This document shows, one piece after another, positions 10,869 through 23,030 of a stretch of DNA of 64,000 bases. The notes below the pieces were generated by a model that was not told the origin of the DNA, did no database searches, and saw only the letters and a program-made list of their open reading frames with translations. The position numbers and the translations under genes are program-made. This stretch comes from Rhodamnia argentea (lineage: Eukaryota; Streptophyta; Magnoliopsida; Myrtales; Myrtaceae). Each line of letters starts with the position of its first letter. Position 1 is the stretch's first letter. Where the stretch lies: positions 2,914,001 to 2,978,000 of the forward strand of contig NC_063150.1 of NCBI RefSeq assembly GCF_020921035.1, written 5' to 3'.

Positions 10869-13800
10869 ATGAAGATAATGGTGGCCGTCAAGCGCGTAGT
10901 GGACTACGCAGTCAAAATCCGAGTCAAACCCGACAAGGTACTTCTCTCTCTCTCTCTCTCCGTTGCTACTTCTCCTCCTCGTCCTCAAATCGACCGAGTT
11001 TGTTAATCCCGTCAATCTCGCAGACCGGGGTGGAGACCCAGAACGTGAAGATGTCGATGAACCCGTTCTGCGAGATCGCGCTCGAGGAGGCGCTCCGCAT
11101 CAGGGAGTCGGGGCTGGCTTCGGAGGTCGTGGCCGTGAGCGTCGGGCCCGCCCAGTGCGTGGACACGCTGAGGACGGGGCTCGCGATGGGCGCGGACAGA
11201 GGGATCCACGTGGAGTTCAAGGACGGTTTGAATCCGCTGTCCGTTGCCAAGGTCTTGAGAGCGCTCGTGGAGGCCGAGAAGCCTGGGCTTCTCATTCTTG
11301 GCAAGCAGGTCTTGGTTTCTTGCCCTGTTATTGTTGTTGTTGAAAGATCAAGAGAAAGTGGAAATTGAGAGATTGTGGGTCATTGTTGAAGATGAAGGAC
11401 TGTGCTAAAAGCTTGTATTATATTGAATTAAAAAAATGTTTTTGATAGATTGCTAGAATGACATGGTTCTGGATACGAAGATGGTCTCCTTTGAAATGAT
11501 GATGCGTTAGATAGGAATGGGTCTAAGTCTAACGTCCATTTCGAATATTCTTTTTCCAGAGAGAGAGAGAGAGAGAGAGAGCTAGGTTTTCGGGTTTTGC
11601 ACAGGGTGTTCATACGAAAGGAAATTAGTCTGAGGCTTTCAGTTGGTAATTCTACAGTTTTTAGCTCGGTTCATGGAACAGTGTCTGCCAGACAACTTAT
11701 CAAGCCAAAGCTTCAATCTTCCGTTTCAGAAGACAAAATGATGTTTGGAAAGCATTTTTGACCAGTCACAAGTTCATCGTTTATCTAGAAATCGAGGGTA
11801 AGATTATGAATGGGATGTTATTGTAGCTCTTATTTGGTTTTGCTGAGGTCCTTTACGTTTGGAGTTGTTGTTGGCTTTAGATCCTAGAGATGGTATATCA
11901 TCATGGATTTGAGATCTTCCTCCAGCTTTGGAAGAGGTTATGTAGAAAGGAGTCAGTTTGAGCTTCCAAGTGTCTGAATGATTGGCATGAAGCGTCCCTA
12001 TAACTATTAACCATGTTGATTGGGGCATTAATTTCTGAAAATTGAGATGTAACTCTCATTGCTTCATCTTGACTAAGTTGCAAAAATTTGGAGATACCAA
12101 GTACTTCTCAGTCAATTGATATACTTTCTGTTGTTTTCGGATCCAAATTTGATTGTATAGATTACCTGTTACAATGACCATTTTAGAGTTAAGTCTCGAG
12201 CCATTGACCTATTTGATGTGCTTCCTTCACTGTGTATAATGCTCTCCATTCTGTATGAGCTAATGTTGTTGATTTGTGAGTAGGCCATTGATGATGACTG
12301 CAATCAAACTGGGCAAATGCTTGCAGGGCTGCTGAAATGGCCACAAGGAACCTTTGCTTCTAAGGTAAGATTTGCTATGATTCTGATCCTTCACTCGGTT
12401 GTGTAAGATTCCTGGGGCTTTGTCCCTTCAGTACACATTAATCTTAAGGACTCTAATAGTCCTTTTCTTCAGTAATAGTCTCACTTCTCTTGTTTCCACA
12501 TTTTCTTCCGTGAGCCCCCATCTGCTGTCTTTAAGTGTTTAATTTGTGTCGGCGAGGGAGTGGTTCAAGGTCACTAATGTATCCATCTTTTCAATTTCTT
12601 GCAATGTGCCTTCACCGGTCAATCTTTTAGGTCTAGAGGGTTCTATGACTCTTGATCATTGTGTAATAGTCAATTGAAGTAACCTCCCACTGAACAAAGT
12701 CTGGTCACAGGATAGGAATCTCTTAATTGTCTTGAAACTAGCCTTTGGCAGTTAATCTTTTAGATCTAGAGCGGGTTAATTTTTCTTCTTTTTTAAATGC
12801 TCCCACTTGTTGTCCTTATTTTAACTTCTGGTATTGATTTTGCTGTTTTGGGAGTTTTGTTTTTCCTTTGTAAATGTGTGGCTCTTACCATCCTCTAACT
12901 TTCAGCTGATGATAATTAACTCTCTCTCTTGGGGTTTGGCAAGAAGAAAGATATATAATGTTATACAGGAGTTGATGTAGTTTACACTTAAGTTGATAAG
13001 ATTTCTTGAGTATGCTGATAATTGATTTCTGCCAGATCTACATCTCCTGTTGGTGTTTATCCAGATTTGATCACATCTTCCTTTATGTTCTCTTGCCATC
13101 TGTCCTTTCCCGCGCTTGCATTTTGGTGCTTTTCATGGTTGATGATTTGTGTCTGCCCTTTTAGTAGGTTACCCTGGACAAAGAAAAGCGGGTTGCGACT
13201 GTGGATAGGGAAGTGGATGGTGGCATCGAGACCGTGCTTTTGGACTTGCCAGCAGTCATTACGTGAGAACAACTTTTTTCTTATACTTTTTAGTCTTTTT
13301 GAATCTTGAGAAATTAGTAGGTGTTCTCTGAGCGAGGTGTCCTCCTCTACCCTGACCAATCACCATGTGCCTAGCATCATGGATTTCCTCTTTTTCTTTC
13401 AAGGCGAAAAAATTCCCATGCGGAGATAAGTCTGGTTGGATGGAAAAATTTCATGCCGTGGAAGCTCCTAAAAGTCTGCCAATTTAATATTTAGCTTGGT
13501 AACTGCAATGTTTAAATGTCATTTTTCATTTAGTATATATATTATTCGATGATAACCAAACAGCCCACGGAAAGCAAGGACCTACAAATCTTTTTTGCTT
13601 ACTCTAATTTATTGAGATAGGGGTTGCAAACTTTTTTCTAGTTTTGGGCCTAGACTGTTATTGCAACAGAAGTTATAACATGTGGTATTGGCCTTTTACG
13701 CACTTCCTATGTATGCTCAAACTCCCGACGTTAACAACCTTCAAATCACATCTCTTATGCAGGACCGACTTGAGACTGAACCAGCCAAGGTATGCGACGC

Positions 13801-13988
13801 TCCCCAATATCATGAAAGCGAAATCCAAGGTCATAAAGAAGTACACCCCAGAAGATTTGAATGTCGAGATCAAGTCTGATCTGGAGGTCCTTCAAGTGAC
13901 GGAACCTCCCAAGAGGAAAGCAGGTGTCGTCGTCTCCTCTGTCAATGAGCTAATCGACAAGCTGAAGAACGAAGCTCGCGTCATCTGA
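10869..13988 (+). CDS. ETFB: Electron transfer flavoprotein beta subunit, mitochondrial
   Basis: The gene has five exons: 10869-10937, 11024-11308, 12284-12364, 13168-13262 and 13763-13988. All introns are GT-AG. They join to 756 coding bases and 251 residues, which I recall as the length of Arabidopsis ETFB. ETF is an alpha/beta heterodimer in the mitochondrial matrix. It takes electrons from dehydrogenases such as isovaleryl-CoA and 2-hydroxyglutarate dehydrogenase and passes them to ETF:ubiquinone oxidoreductase. The start [18 protein letters not shown] is typical. Residues about 120-129 ([10 protein letters not shown]) form the nucleotide-binding motif, and about 178-197 ([18 protein letters not shown]) is the ETF-beta signature region. 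No cleavable presequence is apparent, as usual for this subunit. The frame is intact throughout, so it looks functional. Confidence 0.96.
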
Positions 13989-13999
13989 TTCCTTCTCGT

Positions 14000-15060
14000 A
14001 TGTCTAGCTTAACAGCTTCTGTGGTTGTTCTAACGAAATGTCAAATACCCTTCATGAAAGGAACATTAACATGTATGTGATCTGTTCATTGGATGATGCT
14101 TCCAGTTTAATAAAGATCAATCTTTGATATCTTCGTTCTTTCCACCAATTTGGCCAGCTCTTGCAGCAAGCGACATTCTACAGTGAGCTGCATGTCTGCA
14201 TGGCCGATGTCTCGGTCACTTAAAGAGTGGTACGCACGATGTGTTTGCGAAGGGAAGTGACGATTTGGTTCTGATGAACTACAGGGGATAGAAGGAAGAT
14301 TTATATGTCTGAAAGATAGGACTTCAATAGGGAGTGATCTTTTGACAATGGGGCAATCCAAAAAGATTTTCCAGGTAGGACAACTTGAATCTCACCTCCA
14401 GACAATTTCCAGGCTCTGAGCATGCTTAAATGCAGCTATCTAATGACATTAGACACAAGGCTAAGCATATAAGTATTACATAACAACTCTATCTTGCTTT
14501 GGCCTTTTTGATGGAAAATACACTTATAATAGGATGTGTTGGTTACATTAAAAACTTTTTGTCACCGAAAACAAGTCGAAAAGATTCGGTTTTATGGTAT
14601 TGGAAACAAATGAATCCAATAAAGGCAATTTGTATTGTTAAAAATGACATGTAATGCCTAACAAGAAATTGGAAAAACGATTTCCTTCTCTCCAATTTAA
14701 ACTCGTTATTTTTTAGTCCATAAAAAATATATATTTCTTTCGATCGAAAAGTCTGAAAATATTAGCGTCCTCGTCTCTTAATCTCTTTAGCAGCAAGGCC
14801 GCATACTTATTGGTGTAAAAACTTCGTTTAAATCGTAGAAAATTATCAAAGCCAGAAAAAATTCCATATGCCGATAATCAAATTCTTAAGTATTTTGAAT
14901 TAAATGAAAACCAAAATAGAAAAACCACAAGATTTTATTTTTATAAGAACAAAATGTAGAAGTTAAAAAACACACTCACATGGGAAATTTGAAGAGAATC
15001 TGAACTTGTTCTCCTTTCATTGATTCTTCCAAAAACAACCCCACATGTGCATTGTTCACC
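14000..15060. other. Intergenic region between ETFB and bHLH genes
   Basis: It starts with the likely ETFB 3' UTR and is otherwise AT-rich DNA without a recognisable gene or element. Confidence 0.5.
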
Positions 15061-15073
15061 ATTTTGGAGGCGC

Positions 15074-15110
15074 CACGTGGCACGACCAACCTCATCGATT
15101 CTTCCACGTG
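15074..15110. promoter_or_regulatory. Pair of G-boxes upstream of the bHLH gene
   Basis: Two CACGTG cores lie at 15074-15079 and 15105-15110, each in the longer shared word CCACGTGGCAC. They are 31 bases apart, about three helical turns, and roughly 150-190 bases before the start codon. G-boxes are bound by bHLH and bZIP factors. bHLH factors of the iron-deficiency network act through such sites, so regulation by that network or auto-regulation is possible but inferred. Confidence 0.55.
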
Positions 15111-15260
15111 GCACTACCACACTGGTCCATGGCCAAAATAAATAAATAAAATTTAGTGCTTTTTTGACCCAACAGAAGGAAAATTAGAAAAAAGGAAGAA
15201 AAGCAGCAGTAACTCGTGGTCAATCATTGCGAAAACCAATTTGTGCTCCTCAGCTCAGGC

Positions 15261-18200
15261 ATGGATTCGACGGAGCTCGGGCTCGGGGACGATCCGAGCT
15301 GTTGGGATTTCCTCGATTGCGCCTCCCTCTTCGGCGACGCTCCCTCCACTCCTTCACCTTGGCCTCCCCACAATCCCAGGTACCGGGTTCGATTCCTCCG
15401 TGTCTAGGGTTCCGAGTTTTCGCTTCCGCCCCGTGCGCTCGTTTGCGTGTGTTTTCATGCCTGAAGGCGTTTCCATTGATCGATTTGATTGATTGTCTTC
15501 CGTTGGCGGTTCCTTGTTGTAGCGCCGCCGCCGCCGCCGCCGTGGGCGTCGATTTTCCGGCGGGCGGCGTGGCATCGGCGGGAGACGACCTCGGCGGAGC
15601 GCAGTGCCCCCGGAAGAGGTATTTCATCTTCTATGAGTTTCTCTGTTTTGAGTGATTGTGTAGCTCGGCGTTGTTGACGGTGGGTGCGTGACGAAAATTA
15701 CTGCATTGGATTGGAGCTGTGTTTTCTCGGAGGATCTCAGCTTTTGGCTTCGAGTGTCTGATGAAATTAGCTTTTTTTTTTTTTTTTTTTGTGAATTACT
15801 GATTCTTTTTGTCTTTTTCACTCTTAGGGCGCTTGTTGATTACTGTTGTAGTTTTCGTCTTCCAGTTGGGTTTACGGTAATTGTTTACCTTTGGCTGATC
15901 TGCAGGGGACGCAATGATGCGTGCAACCAGCCGCAGCCGCAGCCGCAGCCACGCACAAAAGCTTGCCGCGAGAAGTTGCGGAGGGAGAGACTGAATGACA
16001 GGTTTCACTTTAAATGTTGTGTGTGATTGCCTGTACTCTTTGATGTACTTCTCTGAAAAGCTATATCGTCTGCTATTATTACGTTTTGGCGTTGGTGTTT
16101 ATGTGCAATGATGGACTTCTCTGGTTTTTAGTTGGATATGTATGTATCTATTATAGAACTGGGGTATTCAGTGAGGATTTTAGTATTTTACTCATTTTTT
16201 ATGCCGGATAGTAGCAATAATTTGACCACTGTGTTCAATGCACCTTTTAGGGTAATATTGCATCTCCCTATCTTCTTCCATGCATTTTATGTAGTTGATT
16301 CAAAGATATACATGGCAATGTTGTGCAGATTTCTAGACTTGAGCTCTATCTTGGAACCTGGGAGATCAATCAAAACTGAAAAAACGGCCGTACTTGATGA
16401 TGCTATTAGAGTTTTGACCCAGCTTAGAGCTGAGTCTGAGGAGCTCAAAGAAACAAATGAAAAGCTGCAAGAAGAAATAAAATGCCTGAAGGTTGGTCTG
16501 AAAATTTCTGGAAGGGTCAGCTTTTTATTTGGCATGGAACAGGGATTATATGACCTTAATCAGTGTCTCTTCTGTTTTTTGTTATGTTTTTGTTATCCAT
16601 GCTTGGCTCTCCTGGTAATGCTTATCAATGTGATATGCATGTAAAAATGGCAACGGTCTAATTTGTGTTTCCTTTTGGTATTTGCTGTTCTATCATTGCT
16701 GTTATAGTTGAAACGAGCTAGAATTTTCTCATGGGGTTGGGCTTGCAAAACACTCAGACAAAATTATCTATGAGCCTGTCAAACAACATAGTTGAAGAAG
16801 TCAGCTAATATGTAATGGTACTAGAAGAAATTGCGTGTTTTATTTATCTTTTAATATTAATCAAAATATTTTTTTAGGAGAGAGCAAGGTCAACTTGCTT
16901 ATGACATTTCATGCTCACTGTCAGCGAGAGCTACAAATGTTCTTACATTTTATAGGTCAGAAATTTGGGCCGAGCTACTGGCTAGACCCCTAAAGTTCTA
17001 GTAGTAATTAAACGTTAATGTGACCTTGTGAGGAGATAGCAAGATTGAATTGCATGTTATGTTTTACGATCACTGTTGGCAAGAGCAACAGATGCCTAAT
17101 GCTACTTTGTGAGGAGATAGCATGGTCAAATTGCATATGATGTTTTATGATCACTGTTGGCTAGAACAACAGATGTCGTCAATCTTATCTTTAAAAGTTT
17201 GTGCCAACTTAGTGCTAGGAAGTCTATAGTTTGGTTGTAGTGAATACAAAATATTCCACTCTGTTTTGTACGGGACTAGCTTCTTCCTGCTCTTTTCTCC
17301 TTTTTCCCTGTCAATTTATTGGTGATGAGGGAAAGATTCGAAGGTGTTCGCATAAAATTAGTCAAAAAGCATGCACATTAGCTTTTTTGTTGATTTATTT
17401 AGCAGAAAATTCTGTAGGATTTTGCAAACTCAGAACAATAGGATGGTTTAGCGATCCTATTGGACTGAGTTTGGGCTGAAGTGTGATATATTGCTAGTCT
17501 GACTTTTCTAATATCGTTTCCAGCTCATAGGAAGCCGTTATGGCTGCTGTGGCAATTTTCTTGAAGAAAATGCAATGGCAAGATTTCTAACTGATATAAG
17601 ACGGAATACAGTTAGCTAAGTGACACAGGTCCTCCAAGTTGTCACTTGCAACTTGATGCAGAAAACCTTAAGAACCTCAAGGCAAAGGTTATTAAATGAG
17701 GCACTAGTTTCACTTGCCTTATCTTTTGTTTGTTGTTTGCCTTAAAACTTAAAACAAGTCCTTGAATTGACACTGTGAGGCTAAGTGATTCACCTTTTCA
17801 CATGACAGCCACATCCCAAGGAACATTTGAAGGTGGGTCTTAAACATGCGTTGGAATGGTCAACGAAGACCTCTCCTACATGCAGAAAAAAGTTGACTAG
17901 AAAGTAGAACAAATTACAGCTGGGTCTTGTTGACAACTACTCCTAACTGCTTGGAGGCCTGCACTTAGAAGTTCTTTAAGTATTTTCAATTGTGACATAG
18001 GTTGAAACTCTAAGCACATGCAGCATAGCAATCAATGTTCTTCAATACTCCGTGAATTTTTTGTGGTTTCAATGAAAATCTCATCGATTGTACTTTTCCT
18101 TCGAGAACTGAAAAGTTGAAAGGGCACACTTGTGCTGACTGGCCTCTGATGCTTTGTTCTCCTTTATAACAGGCCGAGAAAAATGAGCTTCGAGAAGAGA

Positions 18201-18424
18201 AACTTTCCTTGAAGGCTGATAAAGAAAGGATGGAGCAGCAGTTGAAAGCCATGACTGTCCCACCTGCCGGGTTTGTACCACCTCATCCGGCCACGGCATA
18301 TCATGCTGGGGCGAATAAGATGCCCGTATTCCCCAGCTACGGATACATTCCAATGTGGCAATATATGCCCCCTGCTGCCCGTGATACGTCATCCGATCAT
18401 GAGCTGAGGCCTCCTGCTGCTTAG
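15261..18424 (+). CDS. bHLH104-like: bHLH transcription factor, group IVc (bHLH34/bHLH104/ILR3-like)
   Basis: The gene has five exons: 15261-15379, 15523-15618, 15906-16001, 16329-16491 and 18173-18424. They join to 726 bases and 241 residues. The basic region (about 89-104, KACREKLRRERLNDR) has the Glu and Arg residues needed for E-box binding. The helix-loop-helix follows (FLDLSSILEPGR, then DDAIRVLTQLRAE), with a leucine-zipper-like coiled coil to about residue 190. The tail with PMWQYMPP and an end in RPPAA is characteristic of group IVc. The LSSILEPGR form fits bHLH34/104 better than ILR3, which has LGAILEPG. Group IVc proteins form dimers that activate Ib bHLH genes under iron deficiency. 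An Ala6 run (exon 2) and a Gln-Pro run (exon 3) lie before the basic region. Exon borders all follow GT-AG. Confidence 0.94.
16870..17180 (+). repeat. Degenerate tandem repeat in bHLH intron 4
   Basis: Three diverged units, starting near 16876, 17025 and 17107, share the words gaggagatagca and gatcactgttgg; the last two units are about 85 bases apart. They lie in the 1.7 kb fourth intron and show no coding signal. Confidence 0.5.
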
Positions 18425-19079
18425 TTAAGGTGGTTGGTCGTTTCGCTGATTCTTCGCCGTACAATAATCTCGTGGTTCCCTCATATTCTGACATGTATAT
18501 ATTGCTCAAGGCGTGCCCCATTTTTGATAGTTGAGGCATGCATTTTGTTCAAAGAACATCTAATGGATTCTTGCACCCCTTTTCTGTTTCCTGACATTCA
18601 TTGCATGGACAATTGATTCATCGTTATCAGAAATGAAGTCTCTTTTGCTTGTAAATCATTGTTGTCCAACTGCCTATTATGATGAGATGGGGTCTTCTAT
18701 ACTGGTGGAACACGATTTGCTCTAGTGTTTCACAATTTTGACAGGGCATATATGACAAATCGTTTATCTTCGCAAGGTTGTTAAGGATGTGGAGAACTTG
18801 ATAAAAGTTTTATAAGAGCATGGAAGTCTGAAGTTTTCCTCGCAAGGTATCACAATCTTGCCTTTAATAGTAAAAAAGAAAGTACGTAGTAGCCTCATGA
18901 TTAACGAAAGTTACAGCCACCAATACGCTTATGCAGCCATCCCCGTTATCTACTATAACTTGAACATTACAATCAAGCAACCTTATTAGAACATGATCAC
19001 AGTAGCCGCACTTATGTTGTTGTGTTCTCCGTCTCTCCAGGAGGCAAGAGCAAGAGTTGCTCTCGCTCCTTGGACTTAT
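18425..19079. other. bHLH 3' region and convergent intergenic space
   Basis: It contains the likely 3' UTR of the bHLH gene and the downstream end of the minus-strand dioxygenase gene. No other feature is seen. Confidence 0.5.
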
Positions 19080-21248
19080 TTAGGAAATCTTCTTCTGCTG
19101 AAACAAGGAAAAGTATTCACTTGGTCGAGACTCTCCGTATAAAGGGGGGTTTTCTTCGGACACAAGCTCTTTGATTGGGCCGAAGACCTTCTCCGATGGG
19201 CCTGATCCCGTGGTGATGAAGAGGGCTGCCGAAACTCTTGGGCCCACTCGACTCGCTTGCACCCGGTGCTCTACACTCCTGAATATGTTGTTCGATATAA
19301 TCGATCTGCATTTTTTTGTTAGGTCAGAAAATACATGTATTTGTGTCTGGTTTACTTGTAGATTTCAAGTTAACAAAAGTAGAGCACTTTGATGATTTTG
19401 TAGTAATATTTACTTGACGCGCCAACACCAAAATATCGAATCAAGAAAGGACTCACTAAGCCAGGATGACTAACTGAGACTAATCTAATACTTTTTTTGG
19501 GGTCAGAGTATACTAATCTAGTAGTAATAGAATAGAAAAGAAAAGAGCTGTCTTTTCTGTCCACTTTTCCAAGTTCCTACGCTACCGCTTTATAAAATTG
19601 TTAGCTACCGCTTTATGAAATTATTTCCCAAATTTCAACAAGCCGCTAATCAGACCAACAGCTTAATCTTCTTTTGAGGAAGGTGCAAAACTCAAAAAGG
19701 CCTAATGAACCCGCATGACTTGCTTCTAGGGTATCATGATCTTACATTCATGTGAAAGCTCAAGATGTTGGTTGATTTTTTTTTTTTTTTAACATGACTT
19801 TCGGACTTAAGTTTTCATGTCGCGTTTATTATTTTATCCGTCGCATGGATTGTTCCATGTTCTTCAACTTCACAAATGTTTTTATTTCACTTAATGCTTG
19901 TTCCCTTTTAATGACGAGGAAGTATGCTTTTAATAGGTAAACTTCGAGCTTATAATATACCCCCACTAACTTCAAAAATTAGATAAGACACGAGCCAAAA
20001 TCCAGATGAATTGCCTGCACGTACCACCGTTTTCCCTATACAGTACGAGCGAGCAATCGACTCTATGCCTGCAACTAATATGCCCACACACAAGTTGATG
20101 CCTCGACCGGTTCGCCAACCTCATAAGCTTCCAGGTTAGATTATCTCTAACAGGAGCACAAACAAGAGTTCAAGAAAAGTTTGTGTGTGAATCGATGCCT
20201 TACCTGTAGAAAGTCCCCAATGTTGACCACAAAGCTCCCAGGGACAGGCTTGACATCAACCCAGTGATCTTGATGCAGGACTTGGAGGCCACCGACTTGG
20301 TCCTGCAAGAGCACGGTCAGGAAGAAGGGGTCTCTGTGCTGTGTTGATCCCCAGGTCCGATCTGGCTCCGGACATGGTGGATGATAATGGCACACCAAGT
20401 CGTGTTTCTTGCCACACTCCATCTCTATCAAGTGCCGTGGCTTGAGCCCTAGAGCTTCGGACAGCAACTCCAAGAGCAGATCTCCAAGCTCTCTCATCTG
20501 CTTCCTGTACTCCCATATTGCCTCCCTGTTCAAGCGTCGGATCAAGGTAAGCTCGTTGCGACTTCTTTCGGTTCAAGCGAGTTCGAATAACGGCCCGGGT
20601 AATTAGTATTAGTAACTGCACAGTGACAATTATTCTCATTGCGAAACGCTCCTAGAGATTTCCTTGTGTATAAGAAATTAGGGTTTTTAGCGACCAAAAG
20701 CCCTGCCTGAGCTGACAGTTCAATAATTTGCGATACCTGCAAGTGGCCGGAAGCTCGAGCGGGTCGGACATATTCGACATCACAGCGAAGCTGTCCCTCC
20801 GGCTCAAGCTCCGCGCATGGTAGAAGCTATAGTTGGAGTAGTATACAAGGTTCCTCGCCGTGTCTCGCGAGTAGAGCCGCTTCTTCTCCTCGGGGTCGCC
20901 CTCATGGAACTCGCGGATCGCCTCCAGAATGTCCTCCATCAGACCGTGCGGGACCCCATGGTTGACCAGCCGGAAGAACCCCCACTCGCTCGACGCTGCC
21001 TTGACCTCGTCGACGACCGCTTTGCGCTTCTCGGGTGATTGGATTTGGCTAAGGTCGACGACCGGAAGATGGACGTCGCGTAAAGAGAAATCGATCTTGT
21101 CATCAGCGAGCTCATTCGCCGGTCGGACGAAGATGTTCGGTATTTTCGTTATGCCCGCGTCGACGAGGCCCTTGACGCCGGTCCTCATGTCGTCGAAGTC
21201 CTTTAGCTCCTTCATTCGATCGAACTCATTAGCATCTAGGATGTCCAT
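19080..21248 (-). CDS. 2-oxoglutarate/Fe(II) dioxygenase, ACC-oxidase-homologue type
   Basis: There are three exons: 21248-20737, 20525-20204 and about 19305-19080. The first has the DIOX_N domain (WGFFRLVNHGVP near residues 88-99). The second has the start of the catalytic jelly roll with the iron ligands H-R-D (STQHRDPFFLTVLLQD). The third has the distal His in EHRV and the 2OG-binding R-V-S (GPRVSAALF). Such enzymes oxidise small secondary metabolites; the substrate cannot be told. Exons 1 and 2 join in phase to exactly 278 codons. At the usual acceptor, exon 3 is out of frame: it carries four extra bases next to the matching exon at 23239. An acceptor AG 45 bases upstream of the coding frame would keep the frame and add about 15 residues. 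The gene may be functional with an altered splice or newly broken. It is the best copy of a four-member cluster. Confidence 0.75.
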
Positions 21249-21249
21249 T

Positions 21250-22121
21250 ACGGTGTTTCAGGAAGAGCGATGGCAAGTGAGCGTGCTGCTGTCTTATGAA
21301 GTGCAAATTATATCTATCATAAGGTAAAAAGAATGGGGAAAAATATGTTAAACAACGTGCAACTTTACCGTAAGTTGACAAGCTGTATACACTCTGGAAA
21401 TTTCCCAATAAATTTATTGTTTTTTTCCAATAATTTAAGCTTAGTGACGAACTTGGTGACGAACAATGTCTCCCCATCAATAAGAGATGACTCTAAAAAG
21501 ATTCCTTTAAAAAAAAAAAAAACTCTAAAATATTCCCAAAATGGATACACCTCATGTCATGCCAAGATCTTGTCGACTCTTGAACGTGATCCTCCTCACG
21601 GCTCGCGATTTTGTCAGTCAGTCAAACAATTTTCATGCTTCTATATAACGGGCAAGTTCACTAGCCCATTCGTCTTGGCTATATAATATTAAGAAAGCTT
21701 TTCTTACTTCTAGACCCTTCAAACCGATGGATCAAATGGCGCCTAAGTCAGCTCGAAAATAATCCAACTTAAGAAAGCTTTTCTTACTTCTATCCCATCT
21801 TATTTTATTTTACAAACTCCACTGTGTACGTTATGTGTTGTGTGCAGGTTGCGAAATCTTGCTCCCTAATTCACTCGTCTCCACCCCCCCTCCTACTATA
21901 CATTATGTGTTATGTGCAAGTTGCGAGGTCCTGCTCCTTCACTCACGTGTTCCTATCCCCAACCCCACCGAGAAGATTGGGAATCGAGCTTCCCACCTCC
22001 CCCTAAGAGCTCGACCACCTTGCCCGCCCTTGTGACCAAGTGACCTTCGCCGTCTTAGAAGGAAAAAAAAGAAATAAAATAAAAATCAGACCTTTTCAAA
22101 TAAAAAAATTCAGATAAAATA

Positions 22122-22160
<39 letters not shown>

Positions 22161-22470
22161 TCAGATTTTTCAAAAGAAATAAAAGATTAAGATTTTTTTT
22201 AAAATTATAAAATTGTCCCCAATAATTTAGTAATATAATATTTCCAAAATTTATAAGAAATGATTTTTCTTAGATTGTATTAAATATGAAAGTGTTTTAG
22301 TAATATATATTAGTTCGGGTATGGGTTAAGAAATTTAAACTACGCATAAACGGGTCATAAACGGATTAAAGGGTTAAATTTGGGTCGGATCATTATGACT
22401 CGACCCAAACCCAACCCAATCCATTCGTTTAACAATTCTACTACTATGCAAACTATAGTAGCCACGTTAA
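21250..22470. other. Intergenic region with short duplications
   Basis: It includes the promoter side of the dioxygenase gene. The word taagaaagcttttcttac occurs twice (near 21691 and 21772), and a roughly 70-base unit with gtgttgtgtgcaggttgcga recurs near 21832 and 21902. A region with GGGTC/GACCC words at about 22310-22440 resembles a hAT-type MITE remnant. No gene was seen. Confidence 0.4.
22122..22160 (+). repeat. TAA microsatellite
   Basis: This is a pure run of AAT triplets in an A-rich intergenic region. Confidence 0.9.
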
Positions 22471-22473
22471 TAG

Positions 22474-22790
22474 GCTGGCATTGGAAAAAGTATCAAAAAG
22501 TCTTAAACTATTGAATTAGTGTCAATTTAATTCTAAACCTTTTGTTATGCTAATTTAGTCATACATTTTTTGCATTGGTACCAGTTTTGTACTAAACTTT
22601 TATTGATGTCAATTTAATCCCAAACCCTTTGCATTAGTACCAATTCAATCATAAATATTTTGCATTTATACCAATTGAGTTAATTCGATCAATTTTGGCT
22701 TGCGATCGCTGATGTAGACATCGATTGTTTTATGTGACACATTTGGCGCCGACGTGGATATTTTTTTTATATATTTTTAATTATATTTTT
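22474..22790. mobile_element. Left arm of a fold-back Mutator-like MITE
   Basis: It begins GGAAAAAGTATCAAAAAGTC and carries the phased 'tcctaaaccttt'-type words of the family up to the AT-rich centre. The right arm is missing, so the copy is truncated just before the dioxygenase pseudogene region. Confidence 0.55.
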
Positions 22791-23030
22791 AAAATAACCA
22801 AAAATTTCTTGAAAATTATGTGTTTGAGTGGCTTAATTAGTGTTAATTCAAGATTGCATCACTTGATTTTAAGGTGGGTGAAGCCTTATGTGTTCATTGT
22901 TCACTTAAACCTCATATAATTCACAAAACCTATAAGAATCAACACATTCAAGTAACCATCCCCATAATCCACTAAAATTTTAGGGTTGCACACAGACAAC
23001 CTTATTGGAACAATACCCTTGCACTCTTAT

